DNA of 64,000 nucleotides from Methanofollis tationis (GCF_013377755.1 NZ_JABXWR010000001.1:507104-571103), one strand, 5' to 3'; positions 42,773 through 51,472 are shown, counted from the stretch's first letter. Notes: generated by a model not told the origin, from the letters alone. Numbers and translations are program-made.

Positions 42773-44541
42773 TTCCGTCCCTCCTTTACGATTGCACCGG
42801 ACGGGCAGATCTCGGCGCACACCCCGCACCCGCTGCAGAGATCGTTGATCGCCGCTTTATCGTCGGCGTCGCGGCCTATGGCCGGGCACCCGAAGCGCAG
42901 GCAGGCGCCGCAGGCGGTGCAGGCCTCGGGATCGACGGCGTAGCGGCCGCGCCTGACCCCGCTCCTCCGGGCGGTGATGACGCAGGCCTGTTTGGCGATG
43001 ATCACCTTTGTGCCGCTCCTCGCCTTTGCCGCCTTCAGGGTCTGGAGCGTGCCGGTGAGGTCGTAGGGGTCGACGGTCTCGACGAACGATGCCCCGCAGG
43101 CCCGGCAGATCCCCTCAAGGGAGATCGGGACGCTCGGTTCTCCCATGGCGGTCTCGCCGGTGCAGGGGTTGGGCTGGTGACCGGTCATGGCGGTGATCCG
43201 GTTGTCCAGGATGACGAGGGTCATCTCGGCGCCGTTGTAGACGGCGTTGAGCAGCCCCTGTATTCCCGTGTGGAGGAAGGTCGAGTCGCCGATGGTGGCG
43301 ACGACCGGGTGCGTCTCGCCTGAATGGGCGATCCCGCTGCCGACCGTCACCGAGGCGCCCATGCAGATGGTGGTGTCCACCGTGCCGAGCTGGAGGCCCA
43401 GGGTGTAGCACCCGATGTCTGAGGGGAAGATGCCGTCGGGGAAGACCCGCTTTATCGCGTAGAACATGGCGCGGTGGGCGCAGCCTGCGCAGAGGATCGG
43501 CGGGCGCGGCGGGAGGCCGGCGACCGGCGCAGGGCTCTCGAAGGGGGAAGCGGGGAGGATGCCGGCCCGCACCATCGAGGCGGCGACCGTGGCCGGGGAG
43601 AACTCGCCCTCTTTCGGGACGGCGCCGTTCATCTGGCCGAAGACCTCGACGCCGCAGGCGAGCTGCCTGAGCCGCTCCTCGACGATCGGTGCCCCTTCTT
43701 CGACGACGAGGACGACACGGTGCTGCTGCACGAACGCCTGCATCCAGTCGCCGTCGATCGGGAAGCACCCGATCTTCATGAAGGAGACGTTGTCCGGGAT
43801 CACCTCCTGCACATAGGAGGCGGCGATCCCGCTGGCGACGACGGCCATATCGCCGCGCACCTCGGCGGTGTTGTAGCCGAGGTCCATGACGGCCTTCCTG
43901 ACCATCGGCTGCTTTTCGTTCAGGATTTTATGGAGGACGCGGGTATGGGCCGGGATGACGACGTACTGGCGCGGGTCTTTGACGAAGGCGCCGGTGCGGT
44001 GCTCGCTGCTCACCTCGCCGAGGTCGATGTCCCCTTTGGAGTGGCAGATCCTGGTCGTCGGCCTGAAGATCACCGGCAGCCCCACCTCTTCGGAGAGGGC
44101 GAAGGCGTCGCACAGCATGTCGTGGGCCTCCTGCACCGAGGAGGGGTTCATGCAGGGGATCTTCGCGAAGTGGGCGTAGCGGCGGGTGTCCTGCTCGTTC
44201 TGGGAGGAGTGGGCATAGGGGTCGTCGGCCGAGAGGACGACAAAGCCCCCTTCCACGCCCGTATATGCGCTCGTCAGCAGGGGGTCGGCGGCGACGTTGA
44301 GGCCGACGTGTTTCATCGTGACGATCGACCGCAGGCCGCACCATGATGCGGCGAGGGCGTTCTCATACGCCACTTTTTCGTTCACCGACCACTCGATGTA
44401 GAACTCCCGCTCGCGCTGCGCCCTGAGGGTGTCGATCACCTCGGAGGAGGGGGTTCCAGGATAGCCGCTCGCAAAATCGACGCCGGCTTCGATGCAGGCG
44501 TGCGCGATTGCCTCGTTCCCAAGAAGATATCGTTTTGCCAT
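42769..44541 (-). CDS. iorA: Indolepyruvate:ferredoxin oxidoreductase, alpha subunit
   Basis: 590 residues. N-terminal pyruvate-binding part (GVDFASGYPGTPSSEVIDTL), thiamine-diphosphate domain (MGASVTVGSGIAHS and VVATIGDSTFLHTGIQGLL, the GDG-type Mg motif) and a C-terminal ferredoxin domain with two [4Fe-4S] sites (CTACGACLRFGCP and CSGCGVCAEICP). This single-chain alpha with fused ferredoxin is the IorA form. AT-rich cttaaagag upstream (44576-44584, minus strand) may be the promoter. Confidence 0.95.
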   Translation of the reverse strand: MAKRYLLGNEAIAHACIEAGVDFASGYPGTPSSEVIDTLRAQREREFYIEWSVNEKVAYENALAASWCGLRSIVTMKHVGLNVAADPLLTSAYTGVEGGFVVLSADDPYAHSSQNEQDTRRYAHFAKIPCMNPSSVQEAHDMLCDAFALSEEVGLPVIFRPTTRICHSKGDIDLGEVSSEHRTGAFVKDPRQYVVIPAHTRVLHKILNEKQPMVRKAVMDLGYNTAEVRGDMAVVASGIAASYVQEVIPDNVSFMKIGCFPIDGDWMQAFVQQHRVVLVVEEGAPIVEERLRQLACGVEVFGQMNGAVPKEGEFSPATVAASMVRAGILPASPFESPAPVAGLPPRPPILCAGCAHRAMFYAIKRVFPDGIFPSDIGCYTLGLQLGTVDTTICMGASVTVGSGIAHSGETHPVVATIGDSTFLHTGIQGLLNAVYNGAEMTLVILDNRITAMTGHQPNPCTGETAMGEPSVPISLEGICRACGASFVETVDPYDLTGTLQTLKAAKARSGTKVIIAKQACVITARRSGVRRGRYAVDPEACTACGACLRFGCPAIGRDADDKAAINDLCSGCGVCAEICPSGAIVKEGRK

Positions 44542-44626
44542 GGAATGCGTCCCAGTGCTATTTGCTCCTGCGTGCTCTTTAAGGGTGCCGTTCCCGGACG
44601 GCCCCGGAGCGGGGTTTCTGGCGCAA

Positions 44627-44638
44627 CCTTTAAATCAG
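44627..44638 (+). promoter_or_regulatory. Promoter of tRNA-Ile
   Basis: acctttaaatca with the purine/C-rich gcgcaa before it reads as BRE plus TATA; transcription would begin near 44658, 20 nt before the mature tRNA 5' end. Confidence 0.5.
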
Positions 44639-44661
44639 GGACGGTACAACATTTACAGGCA

Positions 44662-44679
44662 CTAATACGAGTGTATTAG
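44662..44679 (+). repeat. Leader hairpin directly before tRNA-Ile
   Basis: CTAATAC (44662-44668) and GTATTAG (44673-44679) are exact inverted repeats around GAGT; the last G is the first base of the tRNA. It would form in the precursor and compete with the first base pair of the acceptor stem. Confidence 0.6.
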
Positions 44680-44751
44680 GGCCCGTAGCATAGTCGGTGG
44701 TGCACCCGGCTGATAACCGGGAGGTCATGAGTTCGAGCCTCATCGGGCCCA
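44679..44751 (+). tRNA. tRNA-Ile (anticodon GAU)
   Basis: All four arms fold: acceptor GGGCCCG with CGGGCCC, D-arm with AGTCGGTGG loop, anticodon stem CCCGG/CCGGG around CTGATAA (anticodon GAT), variable AGGTC, T-arm ATGAG/CTCAT around TTCGAGC, discriminator A at 44751. No intron; the CCA end is not encoded. Flanked upstream by a leader hairpin and downstream by a T5 run. Confidence 0.97.
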
Positions 44752-44907
44752 TTCCTTTTTGAGATTTTGTTTGTGTGGTTCTTTCTTGATCGCTCCTGTT
44801 CATGCAGCGATCTGGCCAGGACGACAATCCTTACATCATCACGGCAGTTTTACCGCGGCTTTTTGAAACCGGATGGAATAGGGGGGTATGTGCTGCAAGG
44901 GTCTCTC

Positions 44908-44937
44908 CCCGGCGTGTCGGACCGCCGGGATTTTTTT
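44908..44937 (+). terminator. Hairpin with T7 tail (intrinsic-terminator-like)
   Basis: CCCGGCG (44908-44914) pairs perfectly with CGCCGGG (44923-44929) across an 8-nt loop and is followed by A and seven T. It looks like a bacterial-style terminator on the plus strand, though the only plus-strand gene upstream is the tRNA, 157 nt earlier. Confidence 0.5.
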
Positions 44938-44982
44938 CGGGTGAGGGATGCCCCTCGATGTCGTCTGCGTTGATGACGAGGA

Positions 44983-45441
44983 TCAACCCCGCGGCGTCCT
45001 CGCCGCCCTCATGATGAATGCATGGTCCTCCTCGTTGATCGCCCGCATCGACTGCCCCCCGATATGCTCTGGCCACCGCGTTTTTTCCGTGATGAACCTC
45101 AGGTCGCGGATGAGGGGCCGAAACTCCACCGGGGGCTCGAAGATCGCGATCGTCTTCAGTCTGAACCGCAGCGGAAAGACCTCGTTTCCAAGTTTTCTGG
45201 GGGCGGTGAAGATCGGTTCCGTGTCCTCGTAGACGCTGGAGACAATCTCGAAGCACCCGAGGATCGCGGGGGGCAGGGTGATGTCCTGATCGATCACCTC
45301 ATGCCCGGCGTAGAGGAGCAGCGTGTCGCCCGGCCTGATCCTGTTGATCTGGTTGAGGTCCTTCTTTGGGACGCCCCAGACTTCCTTTCGCATCACGACG
45401 TCTGCGTTCTCACGGGTGGAAGTGGCGAGCCAGCGTATCAT
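44983..45441 (-). CDS. EVE-domain (UPF0310-like) protein
   Basis: 152 residues with a PUA-like fold of the EVE group: MIRWLATSTRENADVVMRKEVWGVPK, INRIRPGDTLLLYAG and RPLIRDLRFITEKTRWPEHIGG. EVE domains bind modified bases in DNA or RNA. ATG 45441 starts the conserved part; the longer reading adds a poorly conserved 22 residues. Divergent from recQ. Confidence 0.85.
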   Translation of the reverse strand: MIRWLATSTRENADVVMRKEVWGVPKKDLNQINRIRPGDTLLLYAGHEVIDQDITLPPAILGCFEIVSSVYEDTEPIFTAPRKLGNEVFPLRFRLKTIAIFEPPVEFRPLIRDLRFITEKTRWPEHIGGQSMRAINEEDHAFIMRAARTPRG

Positions 45442-45735
45442 GGAATGGCAATCTATTTTGTGTCTGGAAAAATGTATCGAAGGGTTTCTGAAAAGATGGG
45501 AGTTCATCGTTTTAAAAAAGGGTGCGGATCTGTGAGGCTCAGATCAGGGAGGACCGGGAGGCGCCCCGTCCTCTCCTCCTGTAGGCCGAACCGTTCTGCC
45601 TCATCGAGACGGCAGAGGGGCCCGCCAGATTCAGGAGAGCGCCTATCGTGGCCCGGAGCCTCAAGGGATTTAACAACCGTCCCCCACCCGAACCTTCAAC
45701 CCCTCCTCTCCCCCACTCTTGAAGAGAACCTCCTC

Positions 45736-47244
45736 ATGCCCGCCATCGACGACCTCCTGAAAAAATACTGGGGCTACACCTCTTTTCGCCCGCACCAGCG
45801 GGAGATCATCGCATCGGTTCTCGAAGGGCGGGACACGGTGGGGATCCTGGCGACCGGGAGCGGAAAGTCCCTCTGCTACGAGGTGCCGGCCCTCTCCCTC
45901 GGCGGCCTCACCCTGGTCATCTCCCCCCTCCTCTCCCTGATGAAAGACCAGGTCGACGACCTGAACCTGCGGGGGATATCGGCCGCCGCCTGCACCGGCG
46001 CCCTTACGCACCGGCAGAGGGCGGAGATAGAGAGGCAGCTCGAGGACAACACCCTCAGGCTGCTCTTCCTCTCGCCGGAGAAGTGCATGCAGCCCGGCGT
46101 CCTCAAATTCCTCGGTCAGTTCCCGGTCCGCCTCATCGCCATCGACGAGGCGCATTGCATCTCTGCATGGGGCCACACCTTCAGGCCCGAATACCGCCAG
46201 CTCTCCGGCCTGAAAAGGCACTTCCGAAACGTCCCCATCGTGGCCCTGACGGCCACCGCCATCCCCGAGGTCAGGACGGACATCGCCCGGCACCTCGGGC
46301 TCTCCGAGCCCAGGGAGTTCGTCGGCACCTTCAACCGCACAAACCTTCGGTACGCCGTCGTCCCGAAGGAGAAACCGATGGCCCTGCTCCTCGCCTGCAT
46401 CAACCGGCACCGGAAAGCGTCAGGGATCGTCTACTGCTCCAGCAAGAAAAAAACCGAAGACCTCGCCCGAGACCTCCGGAAATACGGCTACAGCGCCGCC
46501 GCCTACCATGCCGGCCTCCCGGCCGCGGTCAGGGAGAAGGTCCAGGACGATTTTCTCTCCGGCCGCGTCCAGGTCGTCTGCGCCACCGTCGCCTTCGGCA
46601 TGGGCATCGACAAACCCGACGTCCGCTATGTCGTCCACTACGACCTCCCCAAGAACCTCGAGTCCTATTACCAGGAGACCGGCCGCGCCGGGCGGGACGG
46701 TCTGGACAGCGAGTGCCTCCTCCTCTACAGCCCGGAAGACTACGGTACGCTCAGGTCCATGCTCGAACACGACGGTTCGGACGGGCGTCAGATCCGCAAG
46801 CTGCAGGAGATGATCGGATACTGCGAGACGACCGAATGCAGGCGGAAGTATCTTCTCAGGTACTTCGGGGAGGCGTATGCCGGGGAGACCTGCGGCATGT
46901 GCGACACCTGCGAACGCCAGGGGGAGACGATCGACGGCACCGCATACGCACGAAGGATCCTCGGGTGCGTGGAGCAGGTGCCGAAGAGCGCCGGGATCGA
47001 CCTCATCGTCGACGTCCTGAGGGGCTCGAAAAATGCACGCGTGAGGGAGAAACGCCTCGACCTCCTTCAGGTCTACGCAACCGGCACGGAGCAGAGCAAA
47101 AAGCAGTACCGGATCTGGATCCTTGATCTGATCGAGCAGGGCTACCTGGAACAGACCGGCGGCAGGATCAGCCTGACAGAGAAGAGCGCCGGGGTGCTGA
47201 AGGGAGAGGTCAGGGTGCTGCTCCCGGCGCCCTCAAAAAAATAA
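45736..47244 (+). CDS. recQ: RecQ-family ATP-dependent DNA helicase
   Basis: 502 residues. YTSFRPHQREIIASVLEGRD (Q/motif 0), ATGSGKSLCYEVPAL (Walker A), ISPLLSLMKDQVDDL (Ia), IDEAHCISAWGHTFRPEYR (DEAH-box II and aromatic loop), ATFAFGMGIDKPDVRYVVH-like VAFGMGIDKPDVRYVVHYD (V) and QETGRAGRDG (VI) are all there. The zinc site (YCETTECRRKYLL ... CGMCDTC) and a winged-helix part follow; an HRDC domain is lacking. Repair helicase at forks. ATG 45736 is used, as the extended ORF runs into the divergent gene. Confidence 0.95.
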   Translation: MPAIDDLLKKYWGYTSFRPHQREIIASVLEGRDTVGILATGSGKSLCYEVPALSLGGLTLVISPLLSLMKDQVDDLNLRGISAAACTGALTHRQRAEIERQLEDNTLRLLFLSPEKCMQPGVLKFLGQFPVRLIAIDEAHCISAWGHTFRPEYRQLSGLKRHFRNVPIVALTATAIPEVRTDIARHLGLSEPREFVGTFNRTNLRYAVVPKEKPMALLLACINRHRKASGIVYCSSKKKTEDLARDLRKYGYSAAAYHAGLPAAVREKVQDDFLSGRVQVVCATVAFGMGIDKPDVRYVVHYDLPKNLESYYQETGRAGRDGLDSECLLLYSPEDYGTLRSMLEHDGSDGRQIRKLQEMIGYCETTECRRKYLLRYFGEAYAGETCGMCDTCERQGETIDGTAYARRILGCVEQVPKSAGIDLIVDVLRGSKNARVREKRLDLLQVYATGTEQSKKQYRIWILDLIEQGYLEQTGGRISLTEKSAGVLKGEVRVLLPAPSKK

Positions 47245-47257
47245 GATCTGTTTCTCC

Positions 47258-48535
47258 TTACAGCGTCTCGGCCCCGTACATATACGGCCTGAGCGCTTCC
47301 GGGATGACGACCGATCCGTCTTCCTGCTGGTTGTTCTCCAGGATCGCCCGGATCGCCCGCGACGTGGCGATGGCGGTGCTGTTGAGGGTGTGCACGTACT
47401 GCTTCTCCTTGAACTCCGCAGGGTCGCGCACCTTGATGTTCAGCCTGACCGCCTGGTACGAGGTGCAGTTCGAGCACGAGACCGCCTCTCGGTACATATT
47501 CTCGCGCGGCATCCAGACCTCGATATCGTACTTCTTCGCCGCCACCGTCCCGATATCGCCGGTGCAGATGTTCACCACATGATAGGGCAGGCCGAGGCCC
47601 TGGAAGATCGCCTCGGCGTTCGCCAGCAGTTCCTCGTGGAAGGCCCAGGACTCCTCGGGCCGGCAGAAGACGAACTGCTCGATCTTGTTGAACTGGTGGA
47701 CGCGGAAGAGTCCCTTCGTGTCGATGCCGTGCGATCCGATCTCCTTCCTGAAGCACGGGCTGATCCCGGCGAACTTCAGCGGCAGGTCCTTCTCCTCGAA
47801 GATCTCGTCCTTGTACATGGCGGCCATCGGGTGCTCGCTCGTGGCGATCAGGTAGGCGTCCTCGCCGTCGATCTTGTACATCACGTCCTCGAAATCGGCG
47901 AGGTCGGTGACGCCCTCGTACGCCGCCCGGTTCATCATGTACGGCGGCGAGAGAGGGACATAGCCGCGCTCGACCAGCAGGTCGAGGGCAAAGCGCTGGA
48001 GCGCCATGTCGAGGAGCACAAGCCTCCCCTTCAGGTAGTAGAACCCCGAGCCCGCGACCTTGGCGGCGCGCTCGAAGTCGGCCCAGCCCTGCTCGGCCGC
48101 GAGTTCGCCGTGGTTCCTGAGTTCGAAGGACGGGACCTTCGGCTCGCCCCACCGCTTCACCTCGACGTTCTCGGTGTCGTCCTTCCCCACCGGCACGCTC
48201 TCGTGGAGGATATTGGGGAGGCGCATCAGGTAGTAGTGCACCCGCTCGGTGATCGCCTGGAGTTCGGCCTCGGCCTCCTTGATCTCGCCCGGAATTGCGG
48301 CGGCCTCCTTCAAAAGCCCGGCGATATCTCCGCCCGCCTTTCTGGTCTCGTTGATCTCGCGGCCGATCACGTTGCGCCGGTTTCTCAGCCGGTCGACCTC
48401 AATCGTGATCTCCCGGCTTTTCTGGTCCTTCTCCAGCAGATCGTCAATCCAGGCGACTTTCTCCGTATATCCCCTCTTGAGAAGGTCTGCCCGGACGATC
48501 TCGGGGTTTGCGCGAATGAACTTCAATTCAAGCAT
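47258..48535 (-). CDS. serS: Seryl-tRNA synthetase (class II, canonical type)
   Basis: 425 residues. An N-terminal coiled-coil tRNA-binding arm (about 25-105, MLELKFIRANPEIVRADL at the start) precedes the catalytic core with TSEHPMAAMYKDE, FRKEIGSHGIDTKGLFRVHQF (motif 2) and HTLNSTAIATSRAIRAILEN (motif 3). It is the common SerRS rather than the rare methanogen-type enzyme. ATG 48535 is preferred, since the preceding 14 codons are not conserved. The gene converges with recQ, and T-rich DNA follows its stop on the minus strand. Confidence 0.95.
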   Translation of the reverse strand: MLELKFIRANPEIVRADLLKRGYTEKVAWIDDLLEKDQKSREITIEVDRLRNRRNVIGREINETRKAGGDIAGLLKEAAAIPGEIKEAEAELQAITERVHYYLMRLPNILHESVPVGKDDTENVEVKRWGEPKVPSFELRNHGELAAEQGWADFERAAKVAGSGFYYLKGRLVLLDMALQRFALDLLVERGYVPLSPPYMMNRAAYEGVTDLADFEDVMYKIDGEDAYLIATSEHPMAAMYKDEIFEEKDLPLKFAGISPCFRKEIGSHGIDTKGLFRVHQFNKIEQFVFCRPEESWAFHEELLANAEAIFQGLGLPYHVVNICTGDIGTVAAKKYDIEVWMPRENMYREAVSCSNCTSYQAVRLNIKVRDPAEFKEKQYVHTLNSTAIATSRAIRAILENNQQEDGSVVIPEALRPYMYGAETL

Positions 48536-48712
48536 GGATGTATCCCTTCTTTCTCGTGGTGCACCGTCACGCCGCATGCACGTCGGCGAGGCGCCGGATC
48601 TCCTCTACTCTATTGATTGGGGGATCCGATTAGTATATTGCATCGCAGGTATTTCTGTTCCGCCGGTCAGAATGGTGCCGGCGCCCCCATCCATCAGAGC
48701 CGTTTCTTATCC

Positions 48713-48720
48713 TATTATAT
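48713..48720 (+). promoter_or_regulatory. TATA box of the membrane-anchored protein gene
   Basis: tattatat centred about 27 nt before ATG 48743, fitting a leaderless transcript. Confidence 0.5.
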
Positions 48721-48742
48721 CGTAGGACGCCAATTCATCAGT

Positions 48743-49195
48743 ATGGAACGGCTCCATATCGCCATTCTTGCGGCCGGCGTCATCATAGGCGGCGGCATCG
48801 CCGTCACCGGCCAGGTATTCATGGGTGTGTCGATCTTCATCGTCCTGGCGACGATCGCCATGTCCCTTCATATCATGAACGACACGAAAAACCTGCCAGA
48901 CCTCGAATGCCGCCTTGCAGAGGACGCCAAGTCCATCGTGATCAAAAATACCGGGACCGGCCTGGCGAATTGGATCCACGTCGCCCTTGTCCCGATGAAC
49001 GTCGAGTTCGATATCCGGACCCTCGGCGTCGACGAAGCGTATGCCTATCAACTCCCTGCCATGATCGAGGAGGTCAAGGTGGTCGTCACCTACAGGGACA
49101 GCGAGGATAAAAAATTCGGCCGCTCATACAAACTCTCGTCGCTCGAAGAGAACGATCCCCTCCAGCCGATGTTTCCGTTGTTCTCCTGGAAATAA
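48743..49195 (+). CDS. Membrane-anchored hypothetical protein, 150 residues
   Basis: Two closely spaced N-terminal hydrophobic helices (LHIAILAAGVIIGGGIAVTG and VFMGVSIFIVLATIAMSLHI), then a soluble beta-rich domain of about 100 residues (LECRLAEDAKSIVIKNTGTG, IHVALVPMNVEFDI, EVKVVVTYRDSEDKKFGRSY). The domain could be outside the cell and recalls small Ig-like or CARDB-like modules, but no family is recognised. Start at ATG 48743 fits the TATA spacing. Confidence 0.7.
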   Translation: MERLHIAILAAGVIIGGGIAVTGQVFMGVSIFIVLATIAMSLHIMNDTKNLPDLECRLAEDAKSIVIKNTGTGLANWIHVALVPMNVEFDIRTLGVDEAYAYQLPAMIEEVKVVVTYRDSEDKKFGRSYKLSSLEENDPLQPMFPLFSWK

Positions 49196-49240
49196 TCTCT
49201 TTTTTGGGCTTCGTTGAAATCCTATTCTGGCATGCTTGAA

Positions 49241-49260
49241 CCGGGGGACTACGCCCCCGG
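49241..49260. repeat. GC hairpin
   Basis: CCGGGGG (49241-49247) and CCCCCGG (49254-49260) are exact inverted repeats around ACTACG, similar in composition to the long palindrome at 17645-17693. Confidence 0.6.
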
Positions 49261-49350
49261 ACCCGCGCGCAGGATAGGTGGGGATACGGCCCGCTCCCCC
49301 CGGACATCCGGTTCGCTCTTCCCGGGGTTCATCCGCTCCAATTGGGTGAA

Positions 49351-49386
49351 ACCCCCGGCAGGCAGTAGGGGGAAGGCGGGGGATCC
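49351..49386. repeat. Second copy of the hairpin-associated repeat
   Basis: acccccggcaggcagt followed by agggggaaggcgggggatcc matches the right arm and downstream flank of the palindrome at 17671-17706 at 29 of 36 positions. The left arm is not preserved here, so the hairpin itself is lost or was never present. Confidence 0.55.
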
Positions 49387-49460
49387 GCACCCCCTCCCTG
49401 CGATTACAGGAGAGACATCAAACCCGGTACAAGGGTTTCAAAAGCGCCAGAATTTCTACA

Positions 49461-49480
49461 AAGCCCTTTTTTGGGCTTTC
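49461..49480. repeat. Hairpin with T6 loop
   Basis: AAAGCCC (49461-49467) and GGGCTTT (49474-49480) pair exactly across six T. Oriented for transcripts from either side it would present oligo-T in the loop or oligo-A on the other strand; possibly a bidirectional terminator between the converging units. Confidence 0.5.
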
Positions 49481-49890
49481 TAGTATCCCTCGCGGAAGAG
49501 CGATCACTTCACGAAGGAAACGCCATAGATATTCTGATCTGGCGTGCCTGTGCCGGAGACGTCGTCCCTCCCCTCACGATTGGGCCGGGAAGGCAGGGTG
49601 AGATCCAGACGGGGTTACGCCCACCTCCATCCAACCACCGTTTGGCGGGGCAACCGGCCCCCCCCGGCACCGGCGTATCAGGTCGATCCAGATTGCCGGG
49701 GGAAGTAAGACGGGGGTGGTGCGGCCACCCACGCACAGGAGCGAAGGGCCATTTTTCCCTCAGCCAGAACCATTCTCGCCGTCATAGATGCGAGAAGCCT
49801 GAAAAGAGCGTGTGTGCCCTCTCATGACCCGTGGCCGTCGGCATGGGAGAGAGGCGATTCCTGGCAGGAGAGGAGGGCGGCAGAACGTAT

Positions 49891-50520
49891 TCAAAGCGAT
49901 TTTTCTTCCTTCTTTCCCCCACAACCCCCTTCCAGTGCCTCCCTGACCCGCTCGAGGTCGCCGACATGGTTGATGTTCGTGAAGGTGAGAAGATCCGGGT
50001 CGAAGGTCCTGAAGGTCTCGACTGAGACAAAGCGGGCATCGAGGTTCCTGATCATCGCCCGCAGGGAGAGGGACTCGTGCTCCTGCAGGTATTCGATCAG
50101 GGCGGCGCGGCGGTAGACGGCGTGGAGGGGCTCGTACATATCACCGTCCCAGCATGGGATGACAGCGTCCCGGTCGTCCAGCCTCTCGAAGAGCGCCTCG
50201 ATCACCTGTCCGTTGATGCAGGGCATATCGCAGGCGACGACGAAGACGGCCTCACCCTGTGCGGCAAGACAACCGGCGTGAAGGCCGCCGATCGGCCCTA
50301 TCCCCCGCCGCATGTCAGGGATGCAGCGGACATACGGGTAGGGGTCGAACCGGCGGCACTGCTCCTCGTCTCTGGCGACGATGATGATCTCGTCGACGGC
50401 ACCGCGCAGCGTCTCGAGGAGGCGGTCGATAAAGGTACGGCCGCAGATCTCGAAGAAATATTTCTCCATTCCGCCTGCACGGCGCGCCTCCCCTCCCACC
50501 AGCACGATACCCGAGCGCAT
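49891..50520 (-). CDS. mobA: Molybdenum cofactor guanylyltransferase-like protein
   Basis: 209 residues of the MobA nucleotidyltransferase fold. VLVGGEARRAGGMEKYFFEICG is a variant of the GTP-binding start (the usual LAGGxSxRMGxDK), and VACDMPCINGQVIEAL is the Mg-binding DMP motif. It should link GMP to molybdopterin (Mo or W), which methanogens need for formylmethanofuran and formate dehydrogenases. Last of the helicase-ogt-panE-mobA set, two bases after panE. Confidence 0.85.
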   Translation of the reverse strand: MRSGIVLVGGEARRAGGMEKYFFEICGRTFIDRLLETLRGAVDEIIIVARDEEQCRRFDPYPYVRCIPDMRRGIGPIGGLHAGCLAAQGEAVFVVACDMPCINGQVIEALFERLDDRDAVIPCWDGDMYEPLHAVYRRAALIEYLQEHESLSLRAMIRNLDARFVSVETFRTFDPDLLTFTNINHVGDLERVREALEGGCGGKKEEKSL

Positions 50521-50522
50521 GC

Positions 50523-51440
50523 CTACGGCTCCCGGAGCGTCTCGCGGAAATGCACCAGGCGGGTGATGCAGTCGTTGTACGGTGCCGATAGGCCGTGTTT
50601 CTCCGCACGGGCGGCGATCGCCCCGTTCATGAAATCGATCTCGGTGGCGTTCCCGTGCAGGATGTCCTGGAGCATGGAGGCGTGGTGCCCGGCCGTGCTC
50701 GGGATCTGGACATCGCGGAGAAAGGCGAGATAGTCATCGGCCGTCGGCCAGGGGACATGCACACCCTCCGCGGCCATCACCGCATACGCCTCGCGGATGA
50801 CGTTCTCGATGACGCCCCAGACCGTCGGGTCGAGGAGTTTGCCGTACGGGACGTTCATCAGGGCCCCGAGAGGGTTTAAGGCCGAGTTGTACAGGGTCTT
50901 CGCCCAGAGATCGCCCCTGATATGGCTGCTCGCCTCCACCGGTATGCCTGCCCGCCCCACGAGGTCGACGAGGGCGTCCACCGCTGGATCGGCGCCGTCC
51001 GGGAACCGGCCGAGTTTCATCGGCCCGCCGACCACCGAGACGTGGACGCCAGCGTCGCCCTTCCACTCAAACCCGGTGATGATCGTGCCCCCGATGACGC
51101 GGTCGGTATATTCGGCGATGATCTCCTCGTTGCCCAGGCCGTTCTGGAGGCTGACCGTATCGGCCCCCTGGATCACCCCGGCGAACTGCTCGCAGATCGA
51201 CCGGGTGGCGAGAGACTTTGCGGTGATGAAGATATAGTCGAAGTGTTCGCCCTCGGGCACCTCTTCGGACGCCGGGAACCGATACGTCCCCTCGCCCCAG
51301 AGCCCGGTCATCACAAAGCCCCGCTGTGCGATCGCATCGGCATGACGCTTTCTGCAGACAGCATGAACCTCGCAATGGGGGGACAGGCGGGCGGCAAGGC
51401 AGAGGCCGACCGCTCCTGCACCGAGTATCAGCACCTTCAT
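50523..51440 (-). CDS. panE: 2-dehydropantoate 2-reductase
   Basis: 305 residues; NADPH-dependent ketopantoate reduction in coenzyme A synthesis. MKVLILGAGAVGLCLAARLS is the Rossmann motif, SLQNGLGNEEIIAEY the first conserved middle part and DLWAKTLYNSALNPLGALMN contains the catalytic lysine; TEIDFMNGAIAARAEKHGL ends the domain. Start ATG 51440, as the ORF upstream is not conserved. Sits between ogt and mobA with short gaps. Confidence 0.9.
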   Translation of the reverse strand: MKVLILGAGAVGLCLAARLSPHCEVHAVCRKRHADAIAQRGFVMTGLWGEGTYRFPASEEVPEGEHFDYIFITAKSLATRSICEQFAGVIQGADTVSLQNGLGNEEIIAEYTDRVIGGTIITGFEWKGDAGVHVSVVGGPMKLGRFPDGADPAVDALVDLVGRAGIPVEASSHIRGDLWAKTLYNSALNPLGALMNVPYGKLLDPTVWGVIENVIREAYAVMAAEGVHVPWPTADDYLAFLRDVQIPSTAGHHASMLQDILHGNATEIDFMNGAIAARAEKHGLSAPYNDCITRLVHFRETLREP

Positions 51441-51472
51441 AGCATACGTATCGCTCCCTGAATCCATAAAGA

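Larger units (their letters stand above)
49196..49890. other. Gene-free, hairpin-rich interval (695 nt)
   Basis: No open frame here has protein character. Visible elements are a hairpin CCGGGGG/CCCCCGG (49241-49260), the repeat copy at 49351-49386 and AAAGCCC-T6-GGGCTTT (49461-49480). ttttttgggctt also occurs at 49200-49211, so the interval may hold two related units. GC-skewed runs (ggccccccccgg near 49660) follow. It separates a plus-strand from a minus-strand unit that converge on it. Confidence 0.6.

Noticed and set aside
45022-45735. 238-codon extension in front of RecQ
   Set aside because: It overlaps the divergent EVE-domain gene and has no conserved features; RecQ proteins start at MPAIDDLL-like residues.
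49471-49827. 118-codon frame in the gene-free interval
   Set aside because: Composition is proline/arginine/glycine-rich with no fold-like pattern; it begins inside a hairpin arm.
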